Source: Mesocentrotus franciscanus
Lineage: Eukaryota > Echinodermata > Echinoidea > Camarodonta > Strongylocentrotidae
Direction of reading: 5' to 3'
Assembly (NCBI GenBank): GCA_037976565.1
Contig: CP137682.1
Coordinates: 30,535,790 to 30,599,789 of the forward strand
DNA length: 64,000 bases
Each line of letters starts with the position of its first letter. The first letter of the stretch is position 1. Below are positions 32,995-45,578 of the stretch, one piece after another. The translations under genes and the position numbers were made by a program. The notes under the pieces are model-generated. The model searched no databases. It saw nothing but the letters and a program-made list of their open reading frames with translations, and was not told where the DNA came from.

Positions 32995-35900
32995 TTATTA
33001 TTATTAGGTGGTCTGTCGTATCGACAGATCACCTATTAATTTCGTCAGAATTTTCTTTTTAGGTGGTCTGTCGTATCGACAGATCACCTATTAATTTCGT
33101 CAGAATTTTCTTTTTATGGTCTGTCGTAATCGACAGATCACCTATTAATTTCGTCAGAATTTTCTTTTTATTATTATTTATTATTTCCTCCACTTTTTGT
33201 TCCGAGGATAACTCAAGATCGGTTTTGTCAATTTCTTTCAATTTTGGACAGTCATGGGTCATTGTCATAAAACGTGACAGGAACATTTTCAAGGTCATCA
33301 GGTCATCGTGACGTCATCCAGGCGCCATTTTGTGAAATCACATGATCAATCATATCTTCATGATGCGTCATCAAAGGTCATTCATATTCATATCACATAT
33401 AATTCAGGTCAAGGGTCAACAGGTCATGTCGTCAAAAATCACATAAAGGTCATGACGCGCGCGTACGCGCGCGTCAAAATTTAAAATGCTCAAAATCACT
33501 TAACTATTAAACGAGAGTACGAATCAGGTCATTTTAAGCATTTCAAAATTTCCGTCCGTGCGCGTCCGCGCGCGCGTTATGCGCGCGCAGCGCGTACACA
33601 TCGTAAAAACGCCTTTTTTCGCATGGTTTTTATTTCTGACACTATTTTTGACAATTTCCAACTATTTCCAGTCATTCTCGACCTTCCATAATGCCACACG
33701 CGTGCGTCAAACTTTAAAATTCGTGCGCGCGTCAATGGGCAATATAATGTAAAAAGTGGTAAAAACATGTCTATATAAAATCCGCCATAGCTCGTCAGAA
33801 TGCCTAAATACCCCAAATTTTTAACATTTTCTGGAAGCCCATGAAATGTTTATGTGATTTCATGTATAATTTTGTCCAATCGTATGTTCTGACGTCGTCA
33901 TATTTGCATATGAACTCGAAAATTTGATTTTGAAAATATGACATCATAATTTTGGTATTCATTTGATAATATTGCAGTAATCGGTTGTCGATTTTCTTCC
34001 AAATTTTGATATGTTGTAGCTGAGACAATTCTCTACAAATGCAGTCAACACGATTTTTCATTTTGACAAAGGCATCATGGCGTATTTTTGCGATTAAAGG
34101 AGGCATGTCAATTTTTCACATTTTGCGTGTATTCTCTATGGGACATGACTTTTTGTCAAAACTGGATTCTACATTCCCGTCTTTCGCGAGCAATATCTCC
34201 GTCGTTTTAGTTTTGTTTTCGCTGAGCTTCGAGTATGTTGTAGCTGAGACAATAAGCTATCACAAGTGTGCCCTTTATTTTTCGATCAGATGCCGGGATC
34301 ATGCTCATATTTCACTTGCAAAGTGGGATTTGAGAATTCCATTTTCCGTTCACGTGTAATCGCTATGGGAAATGTTTTTATATCGGTAACGCACTTGTTT
34401 ATTTTTATTTTCCCACCACTTTCTTGTGAGCGTGATTGCTCAAATTCGGCTTCATCAATTTTCATCAAATTTTTGTCAGTCATCAGGCTTATCAAGGTCA
34501 AGTGCCAGCATTTTTTCAAGGTCATCAGGTCATCGTGACGTCATCTAGGCGCCATTTTGTGAAATCACATTATCAATCATATCTTCATGATGCGTCATCA
34601 AAGGTCATTCATATTTATATCACATATGCTTCAGGTCAAGGGTCAACAGGTCATGTCATCAAAGTCACATAAACGTCATGACGCGCGCGCGCGTCAAAAT
34701 TTTAAATGCTCAAAATCACTTAACTATTAAACGAGTGCGATTTAGGTCATTTTAAGCATTTCAAAATTTCCGTCCGTGCGCGTCCGCGCGCACAATATGC
34801 GCGCGCACAGCGTACAAAACGTAAAAACGCCGTTTTTTCATGGTTTGTATTTCTGACACTATTTTTGACAATTTCTAACATTTTCCAGTCATTCTCGACC
34901 TTCTATAATGCCCCACGCGTGCGTCAAACTTTAAAATTCGTGCGCGCGTCAATGGGCAATATAATGTAAAAAGTGGTAAAAACATGTCTATATAAAATCC
35001 GCCATAGCTCGTTAGAATGCTGAATACCTCTCAATTTTTTTCATATTTGGATAGAGTATGAATTGTAGATATGATTTCATGTCTCATTTTGCCAGTACAA
35101 ATATTGTGACGTCATCATAAAGGCCTTGGAACTCAAAATACGAATTTGCATATTATGACGTCAGCATATTTATGGAAAATTGATTGTATCTCTGTAAATA
35201 TTGATCGTTTTCTTCCAAATTTTGATATGTTGTAGCTAAGACAATTCTCTACAAGATAAGTTACCTCACTTTTCGTTTTGATGACGTCATCATAGTGAAA
35301 ATTTCAATTAAAGGCGACATGTCAGAATTTTCTTAATTTGCGTGTTATGTCTATGAAAGTGAATTTCGTTCACATCATATGAATCTACATAACATTAATC
35401 TTTGAGCACTATCTAGCTTATTTGTGCTCTTTTTCTCCCAAATTTTGATATGTTGTAGCTAAGACAATTCTCTACAAGATAAGTCACCCTCACTTTTCGT
35501 TTTGATGACGTCATCATAGTGAAAATTTCAATTAAAGGCGACATGTCAGAATTTTCTTAATTTGCGTGTTATGTCTATGAAAGTGAATTTCGTTCACATC
35601 ATATGAATCTACATAACATTAATCTTTGAGCACTATCTAGCTTATTTGTGCTCTTTTTCTCCCAAATTTTGATATGTTGTAGCTAAGACAATTCTCTACA
35701 AGATAAGTCACCCTCACTTTTCGTTTTGATGACGTCATCATAGTGAAAATTTCAATTAAAGGCGACATGTCAGAATTTTCTTAATTTGCGTGTTATGTCT
35801 ATCGGAAAGTGAATTTCGTTCACATCATATGAATCTACATAACATTAATCTTCGAGCACTATCTAGCTCATTTGTGCTCTTTTTCTCCCAAATTTTGATA

Positions 35901-36439
35901 TGTTGTAGCTAAGACAATTCTCTACAAGATAAGTCACCCTCACTTTTCGTTTTGATGACGTCATCATAGTGAAAATTTCAATTAAAGGCGACATGTCAGA
36001 ATTTTCTTAATTTGCGTGTTATGTCTATGAAAGTGAATTTCGTTCACATCATATGAATCTACATAACATTAATCATTGAGCACTATCTAGCTTATTTGTG
36101 TTCTTTTTCTCCCAAATTTTGATATGTTGTAGCTAAGACAATTCTCTACAAGATAAGTCACCCTCACTTTTCGTTTTGATGACGTCATCATAGTGAAAAT
36201 TTCAATTAAAGGTGACATGTCAGAATTTTCTTAATTTGCGTGTTATGTCTATGAAAGTGAATTTAATTCACATCATATGAATCTACATAACATTAATCTT
36301 TGAGCACTATCTAGCTTATTTGTGCTCTTTTTCTCCCAAATTTTGATATGTTGTAGCTAAGACAATTTACTACAAGATCAGTTATTCAGATTACATAACA
36401 GACCACCTAATTCGTCCTCATGACGAATTACATTTCTAG
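32995..36439 (+). repeat. Array unit 12 (three palindromes, A + A + 224 bp array)
   Basis: Palindromes at 33006-33034, 33061-33089 and a 5'-truncated third at 33117-33143. Form A runs from 33190 to 34359, switches at 34360 (CGCTATGGG) to a second form-A start, then a monomer array 35224-36360 that passes directly into the right-end hairpin (CTAG 36436-36439) without a CT module or tRNA-like module. Confidence 0.9.
35224..36360 (+). repeat. Tandem array of ~224 bp monomers, five full copies
   Basis: GATATGTTGTAGC anchors at 35224, 35447, 35671, 35897, 36121 and 36345 (spacings 223, 224, 226, 224, 224). One GATGACGTCATC per monomer. The last monomer is fused after GCTAAGACAATTTACTACAAG to the unit right end. 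Confidence 0.95.
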
Positions 36440-38625
36440 TTTATTATTATTATTATTATTTATTTATTTCCTCCACTTTTTTGTTCCGACGATAACTCAA
36501 GATCGGTACAGTCAATTTCTTTCAATTTTGGCACAGTCATGGGTCATTGTCATGAGACGTGACAGGAACATTTTCAAGGTCATCAGGTCATCGTGACGTC
36601 ATCCAGGCGCCATTTTGTGAAATCACATGATCAATCATATCTTCATGATGCGTCATCAAAGGTCATTCATATTCATATCACATATACTTCAGGTCAAGGG
36701 TCAACAGGTCATGTCATCAAAGGTCACATAAAGGTCATGACGCGCGTACGCGCGCGTCAAAATTTTAAAATGCTCAAAATCACTTAACTATTAATTGAGA
36801 GTACGAATCAGGTCATTTTAAGCATTTCAAAATTTCCGTCCGTGCGCGTCCGCGCGCGCGTTATGCGCGCGCAGCGCGTACACATCGTAAAAACGCCGTT
36901 TTTCGCATGGTTTTTATTTCTGACACTATTTTTGACAATTTCCAACTATTTCCAGTCATTCTCGACCTTCCATAATGCCACACGCGTGCGTCAAACTTTA
37001 AAATTCGTGCGCGCGTCAATGGGCAATATAATGTAAAAAGTGGTAAAAACATGTCTATATAAAATCCGCCATAGCTCGTCAGAATGCCTAAATACCCCCA
37101 AAATTTTTAACGTTTTCTGGAAGCCCATGAAATTTTGTGATTTCATGTATAATTTTGTCCAATCGTATGTTCTGACGTCGTCATATTTGCATATGAACTC
37201 GAAAATTTGATTTTGAAAATATGAAATCATAATTTTTGTATTCATTTGACAATATTCTGTAATATTGTCGATTTTCTTCCAAATTTTGATATGTTCTAGC
37301 TGAGACAATTCTCTACAAATGCAGTCATCACGATTTTTCATTTTGACAAAGGCATCATGGCGTATTTTTGCGATTAAAGGAGGCATGTCAATTTTTCACA
37401 TTTTGCGTGTATTCTCTATGGGACATGACTTTTTCTCAAAACTGGATTCTACATTCCCGTCTTTCGCGAGCAATATCTCCGTCGTTTTAGTTTTGTTTTC
37501 GCTGAGCTTTGAGTATGTTGTAGCTGAGACAATAAGCTATCACAAGTGTGCCCTTTATTTTTCGATCAGATGCCGGGATCATGCTCATATTTCACTTGCA
37601 AAGTGGGATTTGAGAATTCCATTTTCCGTTCACGTGTAATGTCTATGTGGATTATTTTGGTATAGTGGTCATAGCACTTGCCTCCCATTCCGGCGACCCA
37701 AGTTCGATTCCTGGTGGGTCATTTTTTTTTTTTTTTGCCGTCGTTTTAAATTTGATTTTATGATCTTCTTCGACTATTATAACATATTATCATATACAAT
37801 CACAAACAATGTAATAAAATGCCTAATTTTGCGTGTTATATCTATGGGAGAAGAATGTCAATCGTTTGAGTACAACCCTATGGGAAATCTGGTATTAAAC
37901 CTAATATAGGGTTTATCTCCCAACTCTGCTACAATATCAAATCACCTTGCTAGTCTCCTTCCCAGACGTTTTTACTTTTCCAGTTATTCAGCCCAAGGTA
38001 TATGCATGTTTACGTCTCTCCCGTGGACATAGAATTGTTTACTTGTCTATACTTCTCTCTTTCTCTATATTAAATTCTATTTATGCTGGATATATTGAAT
38101 GCATCGTTCTCCATTGCATCTCTCTCTTTCTCCTCTCTCTTGCTCTGTTTCCCTTCTCCTCTCTTATTTTGCCCCTCTCCTTCTCTTGCTCTGTCTCTGC
38201 ATATATATCTCTCTCTACTCTTTTACCCTCTCCCTCTCTCTCTGCCTCCCTCTACCTCGACCTCTTGCCTTGCCTCCCTCTTATTCTCTTGCTCTGTCTC
38301 CCTCTGCCTCTGCCCTTCTCTTTTTCTTCTCTCTCACCCTCTACCTCTCCCGCCTCTGGTTCTCGTTCTCCTTCTATTATGTCTTGTAATGTTCCTTAAT
38401 TTTCTATAGCTCTGCCCTTTGCCCTTTGGCCTTGGAACTCAAAATACGAATTTGCATATTATGACGTCAGCATATTTATGGAAAATTGATTGTATCTCTG
38501 TAAATATGGATCGATTTTCTTCCAAATTTTGATATGTTGTAGCTAAGACAATTTTCTACAAGATCAGTTATTCAGATTACATAACAGACCACCTAATTCG
38601 TCCTCATGACGAATTACATTTCTAG
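36440..38625 (+). repeat. Array unit 13 (form A)
   Basis: 2186 bp. Form-A module 36470-37040 with CG blocks near 36739-36758 and 36842-36880, monomer-like body with GATATGTTCTAGC (a B-type variant) near 37291, tRNA-like module 37648-37721, CT module 38034-38400, terminus CTAG 38622-38625. The body after about 37260 matches form-B units, so this is also a mosaic. Confidence 0.9.
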
Positions 38626-41600
38626 TTATTATTATTATTATTTATTTTTATTTCCTCCACTTTTTTGTTCCGACGATAACTCAAGATCGGTACAGTCAAT
38701 TTCTTTCAATTTTGGCACAGTCATGGGTCATTGTCATGAGACGTGACAGGAACATTTTCAAGGTCATCAGGTCATCGTGACGTCATCCAGGCGCCATTTT
38801 GTGAAATCACATGATCAATCATATCTTCATGATGCGTCATCAAAGGTCATTCATATTCATATCACATATACTTCAGGTCAAGGGTCAACAGGTCATGTCA
38901 TCAAAGGTCACATAAAGGTCATGACGCGCGTACGCGCGTCAAAATTTAAAAAGCTCAAAATCACTTAACTATTAATGAGAGTACGAATCAGGTCATTTTA
39001 AGCATTTCAAAATTTCCGTCCGTGCGCGTCCGCGCGCGCGTTATGCGCGCGCAGCGCGTACACATCGTAAAAACGCTTTTTTCGCATGGTTTTTATTTCT
39101 GACACTATTTTTGACAATTTCCAACTATTTCCAGTCATTCTCGACCTTCCATAATGCCACACGCGTGCGTCAAACTTTAAAATTCGTGCGCGCGTCAATG
39201 GGCAATATAATGTAAAAAGTGGTAAAAACATGTCCATATAAAATCCGCCATAGCTCGTCAGAATGCCTAAATACCCCAAATTTTTAACATTTTCTGGAAG
39301 CCCATGAAATGTTTATGTGATTTCATGTATAATTTTGTCCAATCGTATGTTCTGACGTCGTCATATTTGCATATGAACTCGAAAATTTGATTTTGAAAAT
39401 ATGACATCATAATTTTTGTATTCATTTGATAATATTGCAGTAATATTGTCGATTTTCTTCCAAATTTTGATATGTTGTAGCTGAGACAATTCTCTACAAA
39501 TGCAGTCATCACGATTTTTCATTTTGACAAAGGCATCATGGCGTATTTTGCGATTAAAGGAGGCATGTCAATTTTTCACATTTTGCGTGTATTCTCTATG
39601 GGACATGACTTTTTGTCAAAACTGGATTCTACATTTCCGTCTTTCGCGAGCAATATCTCCGTCGTTTTAGTTTTGTTTTCGCTGAGCTTTGAGTATGTTG
39701 TAGCTGAGACAATAAGCTATCACAAGTGTGCCCTTTATTTTTCGATCAGATGCGGGATCATGCTCATATTTCACTTGCAAAGTGGGATTTGAGAATTCCA
39801 TTTTCCGTTCACGTGTAATCGCTATGTGAAATGTTTTGGTATATATCGGTAACGCACTTGATTATTTTTATTTTTCCACTACTTTCTTGTGAGCGTGATT
39901 GCTCAAATTCGGCTCCATCAATTTTCATCAAATTTTGTCAGTCATCAGGCTTATCAAGGTCAAGTGCCAGCATTTGTTTCAAGGTCATCAGGTCATCGTG
40001 ACGTCATTCAGGCGTCATTTTGTGATATTTTGATCAGTGACATTTAACTCATGCGCGATCATATCTTCATAACGGAAAGTCATTTTTCATTCATGCATAT
40101 TTATCATGATCAAGGTAAATATCTGTCCGGTCAATTTCAGGTCAATAAACGCGCGCGTGCAAAATTTAAAAATGCTCTAAATCGTCTCAAATTCATTTTA
40201 GATACGTTTCAGGCCATATAGCATTTCGCAAAAACACGCACACGCGAATGCGCGCGCGTTTTCGTTCGTCATGCCCGAACGCAACATAAATCCTCCTCTT
40301 TTTTTAGCATGATATTCCTCATTCTCTTCCGAACAATTTGATACCAATATGTTTATCTTTTTATGACCATTAATAACGGAATGAGCCTATATACAAAATC
40401 CATTATAGCTCTTTGGGATGCACCGTGGAGATATACCACCAATTTTTTTCTTCATATTTGGATAAACATTGAGTCAGAAATGAGATTGCATGTCTCATTT
40501 TGCCGTATATCGTGACAATATAATGGCCTTAATTGGAACTCAAAATACGAAATTGCATATTATGACGTACGTCAGCATATTTATGGACAATTGATTTTAT
40601 CTCTGTGAATATTGATCGATTTTCTTCCAAATTTTGATATGTTGTAGCTAAGATGATTGTCTACAAGATCAGTTGTCACCAATTTTCATTTTGATGAAGT
40701 CATCATAGTGAAAATTTCGATTAAATGAGACATGTCAGAATTTTCTTAATTTGCGTGTCATGCCTATGGGAGGTGACTTTTTCTGAAATCTGCATTCTAC
40801 ATTTCAGTCTTGTTTGAGCAATATCTCGATTATTTTTCTCAATTTTCTGCCAGCTTCGAATATGTTTTAGCTGAGAAAATTCTCTACACTTAAGGTCACA
40901 TTTTTTTAAAATCAGATGTTTGGATCATGGCGATATTCTAACGACAAGATGTGATTTGAGAATCCTATTTTCGTTTACGTGTAATGTCTATGTTGAGTAT
41001 TTTGGAATCCTATATAGACAACCCGACCGGGGGGAGGGGGGTGCTTCGGCGGACAGTTCGACCTCATGTTTTTTTCTCCTCATGATTCATGATCTAAAAT
41101 CTCTCATCTCATATAAAATTGTCATTTTATGTATTAATTATGCTTTTATAAACACCCAACCTAACCATACCATAAACTCTAACCCGGCGATCATACGCCT
41201 ACGGCTCGTAAAAAATATATTCTCGTTATTCTTTAGAACAGCTCTTAAAATACTCACAATTTCCATGTTCCCTGTCATGACTGTTAATTATAAAAGCATA
41301 ATCCATAAAATGACAATTTTTATCTAAGATGAGTTATTTCCAGTTATTCAGCCCATGTATACGCAATGTTTACGTCTTTCTCACGGACAAAGAATTGTTT
41401 ACATGTCTATAAATTTCTCTTTCTATATATCTATCTACTCACATCTCGCTCTCTTTTTCCTCTCTCTTGCTTTGTTTCCTTCCCCTCGCTTGTGCTGCTC
41501 CTTCTTCTCTTGCTCTGTCTCTGTATCTCTCTCTCTACTCTTTCACCCTCTCCCTCTCTTGCTCTGTCTCCCTCTGTCTCTCTACTCTTTCACCCTTTCC

Positions 41601-41660
41601 TTTCCAGCCTCTGGCTCTCGTTCTCTCTCCTTTATGTCTTTAGATGTTCCTTAATTTTGT
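38626..41660 (+). repeat. Array unit 14 (edge unit, progressively diverged)
   Basis: Form A to 39819, switch at 39820 (CGCTATGTGAAATG), then a clearly diverged form-B-like module (40015-40420) and body (40420-41010). The tRNA-like module is replaced at about 41010-41330 by other DNA. A short, diverged CT module (41395-41650) follows and there is no hairpin terminus. Divergence rising toward the array edge is typical of tandem arrays that homogenise internally. Confidence 0.8.
41010..41330. repeat. Insertion with ~35 bp inverted repeat and G-rich run
   Basis: Replaces the tRNA-like region of unit 14. It contains G6-A-G6 at 41029-41041 and inverted arms at about 41113-41151 and 41288-41321 (TAAAATTGTCATTTTATG against its complement; one 3 nt indel), with about 140 bp between. 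Possibly a small hairpin element; unrecognised. Confidence 0.6.
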
Positions 41661-42240
41661 CGATAAAATCTATTCTTCTTATTTAAAGTCATCATGACAA
41701 CTTTTACCATAAACATAAATGTTCTTCTCCAAAATAATTCCTAGGTACTCAAACTTCCTTCTCATATTCCTAGATACATACTTTTAAAACAGTACAACAT
41801 ACAAAAATCACTGGTTATTACATATCTCATGAAAATGTTTAGAACAAAGTGTTTCAATTTTTACTGCACATAAATTATCATTTAAGCTTTCTCAAGGCAA
41901 AACTTCAAACATAACATTCTTCATCTTATCAACCATTACATGATATCAGAAGATCATGACACAGCATAGCTCATATCAATAAATCCAATCCTAGTCAATG
42001 TACATGTAGTTGTATATCCAGGAATCTCAGTTCTCAACCTATGGTTTAATCAACCAAATTTTATAATGTACAATAAATATTATGACATTCTTACTTTTAT
42101 CAAGTCATGAGGCTTAGATGCATTAAATTTCCCTTGTATAGGAGTTGAAATCTGCACATGCAATTACTAAAACATGTGTCCAATAATCTGATTTTCTTTT
42201 TTAAATGATATTATATAGCACCTGTACCTCAGAACGTTAA
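41661..42240. other. Unassigned AT-rich low-copy DNA
   Basis: No array modules, no coding signal and no recognised repeat family in this stretch. Confidence 0.5.
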
Positions 42241-42432
42241 TACAGTCAAACCTGTCTATAGCGACCGCCCAAGGAAAACACAAAAGTGGTCTTTGTAGAC
42301 AGGTGGTCTTTGTAGACAGGTGGTCTTTGTAGACAGGTTCCTTAAGTACATGTTTCAATGAGAAACCATTTTCAAGGAAACAGAAAATGTGGTCTTTGTA
42401 GACAGGTGGTCACTAAAGCAGGTTTGACTGTA
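42241..42432. mobile_element. 192 bp MITE with perfect 14 bp terminal inverted repeats and TA ends
   Basis: Left end TACAGTCAAACCTG (42241-42254) and right end CAGGTTTGACTGTA (42419-42432) are exact inverse complements. TA lies at both ends, consistent with the TA target preference of Tc1/mariner-type elements. Inside are three tandem copies of the 17 bp phrase GTGGTCTTTGTAGACAG (about 42286-42336) and a separated fourth near 42389. No coding capacity. I recall similar TIRs being common in marine invertebrates, but cannot check. Confidence 0.9.
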
Positions 42433-43170
42433 TCATGGAAAAGCTTGAGCATGGTTATAAGTCTTTAAACACCTTTGAATAAAACCTTTGATAAAAACAA
42501 TGCCAACATAGCACAACAATATCATGCTGTGGGATAATTAGCATCAAAACAATCCATGTATAAATATGTATGACATATTCTGCACAAAGTTGAAAACCTA
42601 TAACATGGCTATATGTTAATGTCCATGTTACAGTTCATATTAGAGTTTGTGTATAACCTGTTAATATAAAGTAGAGATTATCAAATGTTCACATCATCAC
42701 CTGAAGACAATGTCTTTTACTCAAAATTAAACAATTATTGGGTATTAAAGAGCACAACCCATTGTGTTCAGCATCATTAAGCCCTCTCTGATATATTTAG
42801 ATACATAAGGTGGCTGTGTAATTATCATCTCTTTCTGTTCATTCTGTTCAAAATGTAGTGAGTAATATTCCTGCATTTGCATAAAATACAATGCATATAT
42901 ACTACTGTAATATTTTCTTCTTCATATCAAACTTCAGTAGTGCGTTTTATGCATTTCTACAAAACATATGCTCAGGATAATAATTTTGTATGTGCTATCA
43001 TAGAAAGTTTGATGGGTATACATTTGTGGCTGGCAAGATCAATATAAAATAAATCTCAACATTACATAATCCTGTTAAATGCAATATGTATTCAACAAAT
43101 GACATTAACAAAATATGTTAAACCGTGATACATATACAATAACTTACAATGGTAGACAGACAGAAATCCA
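42433..43170. other. Unassigned AT-rich DNA between MITE and pol remnant
   Basis: No ORF or module recognised. It lies 3' of the minus-strand pol remnant, so it could contain decayed retrotransposon 3' or LTR sequence, but no second LTR copy is visible. Confidence 0.4.
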
Positions 43171-43183
43171 TGTGTAGTGCATT

Positions 43184-43999
43184 TTACATTCTGCTCATAT
43201 AATCTGCTGTAACATTATACTGAACCTTTACCGATACAAGCCTAAACCTGTAATTTTGGAGCATCATGCTCCATATCATGATTCTCTTATTGTCAAACTT
43301 CTTCACTTGAATATAGACCAAAGGTGTGTGGTCTGTGTGTACTAATACAAATAATATTTGAACTTTTTGATTGCTCATACTATTGCTAAGCACTTTTTCT
43401 CTATTGTTGTTTTCTTCCCTTTCTTCCCGTGGTAATAACTTCTTACTCACATAAGCAATCAGGAATTCTTCTCCTGAATGTTACTGCATATGCCCAGCAC
43501 CCACACCCGTCAGATGCATTTACCTTCAATACAAACAACTGATCCTTGACATCTTCCGCAGAATCTGGACACACTTTCCTACTCTCTGTACACAAATCAA
43601 AACAGCCAGCCACTGACAAGTTAACCTCCTCCCTGGGAAATTATTTGTTAAAAGATTAATGTGATATGTCTTAAGAACACCATTAACATATAATGTAGTC
43701 ATACTCATACTTCACACCAACCACAGGGAATGGAACCCTCCATTTCAGCAACAACCCGTTCTGATCAGCAGGAAGCAAGATCAACACCTGATCTCCGATA
43801 TTCAATTTTCTGTTTCTAGCATTCCTATCCTAATACTTTTGTATTTTCCCACAGCACCTTTCAAGGCTTCCTGGGCTAACTCCCATGACTTCAACAACTT
43901 TTCATGGTGCTCTATGACATATTCATACTCATCTTTCAACTCCGGCATTAAATCATCATTTGTCCACAATTCCCTTAACATATCAAAAACACTCGCCAA
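43184..43999 (-). pseudogene. Ty3/gypsy-type pol remnant: integrase C-terminus followed by RNase H
   Basis: Reading the minus strand, 43999-43622 encodes an integrase tail. It starts with DMLRELWTNDDLMPELKDEY, continues through a helical stretch (KLLKSWELAQEALKGAVGKY), then after a frameshift near 43830 reads GDQVLILLPADQNG and LLLKWRVPFPVVG, the GPY/F-type module. After another frameshift it reads KTYHINLL. Then 43545-43184 encodes an RNase H region: LFVLKVNASD, a frameshift, IAYVSKKLLPRE, then TDHTPLVYI, RIMIWSMMLQNYRF and NVTADYMSRM before a stop. Reverse transcriptase, expected between them, is missing, so there is a large deletion near 43550-43620. Integrase upstream of RNase H is the domain order of Gmr1-like Ty3/gypsy elements, described in deuterostomes. 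At least three frame breaks, so non-functional. Confidence 0.8.
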
Positions 44000-44479
44000 G
44001 ACCCAGTCTTTACTAAACCAAGTTTTCTGAAATGGTAGAAATATTGAAGATATTCAATACCTACATGCACGTAGTCCATGGTGATAAAAAAATGTCATAT
44101 AAATCAAACATTTCCATTGTCACCGCTAATATCAAATATAATCAGTGTCTCTGTTAATTTTATTATTGCTATCAACTTCACCAATATTACTGTTAGTGGG
44201 TGAGAAGCATTACCCTTGTTCATGTCTCAGATAGATGTTATTACTGATCACTGGGTTAATGCTAATGTTATCGTATTCAATTAATCAACAACTGAAAATT
44301 GAATTTTTAAACATTTTTTGTACAAAGCAAATGAGAAATGAGTTGCATATGATTTCACAGTTTCCAATTTGTGCTTGTTTGATTACAACTCCAAAAATTC
44401 ATAACTTTCTCAATTCTTATCGAATTTTCCTCAAAATTTCATTGATTTGTTCCTCTCATTTATCTGCTTTTATGAAGAC
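44000..44479. other. Unassigned AT-rich DNA
   Basis: No continuation of integrase is recognisable upstream of 43999 on the minus strand. The sequence leads into a MITE-like end at 44490-44512 and may be the body of that decayed element. Confidence 0.4.
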
Positions 44480-44489
44480 TAACTTATTT

Positions 44490-44512
44490 TCGGGGTGGAC
44501 TTCCCCTTTAAC
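44490..44512. mobile_element. Isolated MITE-like terminus (GGGGTGGACTTCCCCTTTAA)
   Basis: GGGGTGGACTTCCCCTTTAA looks like the end of a TTAA-flanked miniature element. I do not find a matching left end within the preceding 400 bp, so the element is truncated or its other end has decayed. Confidence 0.4.
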
Positions 44513-45191
44513 ACTTTACATGTATATGTAAGCATCTTTAAAAATGCATATTTATAATTATATGGCTAACATCATTTAACCCTTATTAGGGCGTAAGAGC
44601 CTCCCCCTCCACATTTTTGGAGATTTTAAATTGTTGTTTCTTGACTTTTTTCCTCAAGTCTTACGCACATTTTAATACCATTTTCGTTGAAATTGGATAT
44701 ACCTGTCAGGTGTTACATAGCAATTAGTATCGCATGTCATCAAAAAGTGCTATATCGGTAATTGCATATATTCATGTACAAGCAGAAATGTGAATACAGG
44801 TTTAAATAGATGTATAAGTGGGAGATATGAATTGATATCAAATTGCTTCGATACGTTTTCAAAGTAACTTGATGTATTCCAGAACAAAGAATACATTAGA
44901 AATAAAACAATAGATCGAGGGCTTAAAACCACAACTGTCTATGTCCAAATATGCCATTTTGAGTAAAATGCATTTGAAAGTTTGATTGCAAGCATAAAAT
45001 CTGACAAAGTGAAGTAGTTATGTTCAATGCCATTAACTTATAAATAATATTTGGTCAAACATTATACATGGAGGTAATGACCCTTTTACCCTGTCAATGG
45101 TCAGAAACTTAGAAAATGGGGCGCCAAATACCATCCATGAAACACTTCAGGAATGGCTAGGCTTTTGCACAACTTGATGAGATCCTTCTTC
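44513..45191. other. Unassigned low-copy DNA
   Basis: No gene, array module or recognised mobile element. Confidence 0.45.
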
Positions 45192-45578
45192 TTAAAGGAA
45201 AAGACCAGTATTGGAACCCCAAATTTTTTTGAAATGGAAGCTCTTATTACCAATCATGTGAAAGAATATGTTTGTACTAATACGTGATGCTAAAAATTTT
45301 GCTGGGAAACCGCATACTAATTGATATATTTGGTAAATTAGTATATCTATTGGGACCAAATAGATATCGCGCTGCGTGGTCGTAGTCCCATATACATCTT
45401 TCTGTGTACAGTGCTTGTAACTTTACCAAGACCGGGCCAAATTTCTTATCATTTTGATGATTCCAGAACCTTGCAGTACACCAATACTTATATGCTAGAT
45501 GATCAACCTTTTCTGATTGATTTCACAGCGTTTCTTTCACAATGCAATCGCATGACCATTACTGGTCTTTATCTTTAA
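45192..45578. mobile_element. TTAA-flanked MITE, copy 1 (~387 bp)
   Basis: Left end TTAAAGGAAAAGACCAGTAT (45192 on) and right end ATTACTGGTCTTTATCTTTAA (to 45578) are imperfect inverted repeats of about 23 bp, 20 matching, with TTAA at both outer edges. About 190 bp of its right half (45386-45578) is closely similar to 59678-59872. TTAA targets suggest a piggyBac-like origin; no transposase is present. Confidence 0.75.
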
